From the NCBI GenBank assembly GCA_003153335.1, contig PLYG01000475.1, positions 1 through 6,743 of the forward strand: a stretch of 6,743 bases of DNA, given 5' to 3'. This document shows, in pieces, positions 5,700-6,743 of the stretch. The DNA comes from Betaproteobacteria bacterium. Lineage in GTDB: Bacteria; Pseudomonadota; Gammaproteobacteria; Burkholderiales; Casimicrobiaceae. The position numbers and the translations under genes are program-made. Below the pieces are notes generated by a model. It was not told the origin of the DNA, ran no database searches, and saw nothing but the letters and a program-made list of their open reading frames with translations. How positions within the stretch are numbered: position 1 is the stretch's first letter; each line of letters begins with the position of its first letter.

Positions 5700-5758
5700 T
5701 CGGCTCTCGCCTGAAAAACCCACGCCCTGTCGCGCCACTGGAAAGTTCGATTGCCGTC

Positions 5759-6743
5759 ATGCAAAACAAGACCATCGCCATTCATCCGGTGAAAACAGGC
5801 GCCGGCAGGCTTCGCGCCACCCCCAAGGGCCGCAGCGTCGATTCGGCGGCGCTGGGCGAGGTGCAGGCGCTACTGGGCGACGCGCCCCGCCGCGCGGATC
5901 TGCTGATCGAACACCTGCACCGGCTGCAAGATCGCTACGGCCAGTTGTCGGCGGCGCATCTGGCGGCGCTCGCGCGGGAGATGAAGCTGTCGCAAGCGGA
6001 AGTCTACGAAGTGGCGACCTTTTACCATCATTTCGATGTCGTTCGGGAAGGCGAGGCGTCCCCGCCGGCGCTGACCGTGCGCGTATGCGAATCGCTGTCC
6101 TGCGAAATGGCCGGCGCGAAGGACTTGCTGGCCCGGCTTCCAGACATTCTGGGCGCCGACGTCCGGGTGATCCCCGCGCCATGCGTGGGCCGTTGCGAAC
6201 AGGCGCCGGTCGCGGTTGTCGGCCAGAATCCGGTCGCCAATGCGACGGTGGATGGCGTGCGCAGAGCGGCCGCGGCCAGACAGATGGCCTGCGCCGTCGC
6301 CGCGTACACCGGCTACGCCGCGTACCGCAAGGAGGGTGGCTATCAGTTGCTCGCCGACTGTACGAGTGGCAAGCGCGAGCGCGAGGCGCTCATCAAGACC
6401 CTGGAAGACTCAGCGCTGCGGGGCCTGGGCGGCGCGGGATTTCCGGCCGGACGCAAGTGGCGCATCGTCGCCGCCGAGCCGGCACCCCGGCTGCTGGCGG
6501 TGAACATCGACGAGGGCGAGCCGGGAACCTTCAAGGACCGCTACTACCTCGAACGCGATCCGCACCGCTTCCTGGAAGGCATGCTGATCGCCGCTGAAGT
6601 GGTGCAGGCGGAGGCGGCCTACATTTATGTGCGTGACGAGTACCCTGCGATTCGCGAGATCCTGGCACACGATGACATTCGCGGCCGCGGCCTTCGCTTC
6701 GACATCGAGCTGCGCCGTGGCGCCGGCGCGTACATCTGCGGCG
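5759..6743 (+). CDS. fdh1B: Fused NuoE-NuoF subunit, NAD-linked formate dehydrogenase beta subunit (Fdh1B-like), C-terminus off the right edge
   Basis: This is the cytosolic diaphorase subunit that passes electrons from the formate-oxidising alpha subunit through Fe-S centres to FMN and then NAD+. In 328 visible codons, residues 45-175 form a NuoE-like thioredoxin-fold domain with four [2Fe-2S] ligands, Cys110 and Cys115 (VRVCESLSC) and Cys142 and Cys146 (PCVGRC). From about 183 a NuoF domain begins, with the FMN-site motif GLGGAGFPAGRKW (222-234), NIDEGEPGTFKDR (249-261), PHRFLEGM (268-275) and GAGAYICG (321-328). The order and wording follow Methylorubrum extorquens Fdh1B (about 570 residues), so some 240 residues are missing, including the NAD and [4Fe-4S] parts. 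HoxF of NAD-hydrogenase is less likely because it lacks the full NuoE cysteine set; separate NuoE/NuoF genes of complex I are unfused. The ATG at 5759 has only a weak GGAAAG 13 bases upstream. Confidence 0.9.
   Translation, partial: MQNKTIAIHPVKTGAGRLRATPKGRSVDSAALGEVQALLGDAPRRADLLIEHLHRLQDRYGQLSAAHLAALAREMKLSQAEVYEVATFYHHFDVVREGEASPPALTVRVCESLSCEMAGAKDLLARLPDILGADVRVIPAPCVGRCEQAPVAVVGQNPVANATVDGVRRAAAARQMACAVAAYTGYAAYRKEGGYQLLADCTSGKREREALIKTLEDSALRGLGGAGFPAGRKWRIVAAEPAPRLLAVNIDEGEPGTFKDRYYLERDPHRFLEGMLIAAEVVQAEAAYIYVRDEYPAIREILAHDDIRGRGLRFDIELRRGAGAYICG

Larger units (their letters stand above)
5248..5758. other. Intergenic region between divergent reductase and formate dehydrogenase genes
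   Basis: This 511-base stretch has no credible gene; open frames through it read across the REP palindromes. It holds a short perfect hairpin, TAGGCG-TAAC-CGCCTA (5321-5336), on the reductase side. GGCCAGAA occurs twice, at 5381-5388 and 5413-5420. A REP pair occupies 5423-5565. GCAGACTGC occurs twice, at 5608-5616 and 5624-5632, and a CRP/FNR-type palindrome lies at 5657-5670. I could not identify a clear promoter for the reductase gene. Confidence 0.7.

Noticed and set aside
5739..5754. Possible sigma-54 promoter (TGG...TTGC) before the formate dehydrogenase gene
   Set aside because: The GG-to-GC spacing is 11 bases instead of 10, and the start of transcription would fall at or beyond the ATG.
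5306..5785. Minus-strand frames through the intergenic region with peptides such as GWVERSDTH
   Set aside because: These peptides are translations of the REP palindrome, a known source of false gene calls.
5389..6597. 402-codon plus-strand frame across the REP pair and the formate dehydrogenase gene
   Set aside because: It starts inside intergenic repeats and runs out of frame through conserved NuoE/NuoF motifs; the translation is Arg/Gly-rich and low in complexity.

Overview
This is about 6.7 kb of high-GC DNA with ordinary bacterial gene packing. It most likely comes from a betaproteobacterium. That assignment is an inference from three things: the look of the ProA protein, a secreted protein of a type common in Burkholderiales/Rhodocyclales, and GTAG-headed REP elements of the GATGGGT...ACCCATC type. 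I cannot name the genus.

Layout from left to right. Bases 1-1180 (minus strand) hold most of proA, the glutamate-5-semialdehyde dehydrogenase of proline synthesis; its C-terminus runs off the left edge. A 95-base gap with a solitary REP separates it from a secreted protein of unknown function with DUF5648-like repeats (minus, 2241-1276). A 130-base divergent spacer follows. Then come two plus-strand genes, a Mak-type ROK fructokinase (2372-3292) and a YiiM-like MOSC-domain protein (3321-3833), probably co-transcribed. They converge, with only 10 bases between stop codons, on a minus-strand pair: a PanE/ApbA-family ketopantoate reductase (5247-4237) followed by a four-helix DUF486/DMT-family membrane protein (4185-3844).

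Bases 5248-5758 are a 511-base intergenic region. It contains two REPs in inverted orientation (a BIME) and, closer to the last gene, a perfect CRP/FNR-type inverted repeat placed correctly for a class II activated promoter. From 5759 to the right edge runs the start of a fused NuoE-NuoF protein that closely resembles the beta subunit of the NAD-linked tungsten/molybdenum formate dehydrogenase Fdh1 of methylotrophs. The catalytic alpha subunit would be expected just beyond the edge.

Most of the window is housekeeping or well-known families. I did not find a convincing new multi-gene system. The points most worth a second look are the FNR-like promoter in front of the formate dehydrogenase gene, a PanE homologue carrying Ser where the NADP-phosphate-binding Arg31 normally sits, and the three related REP copies.
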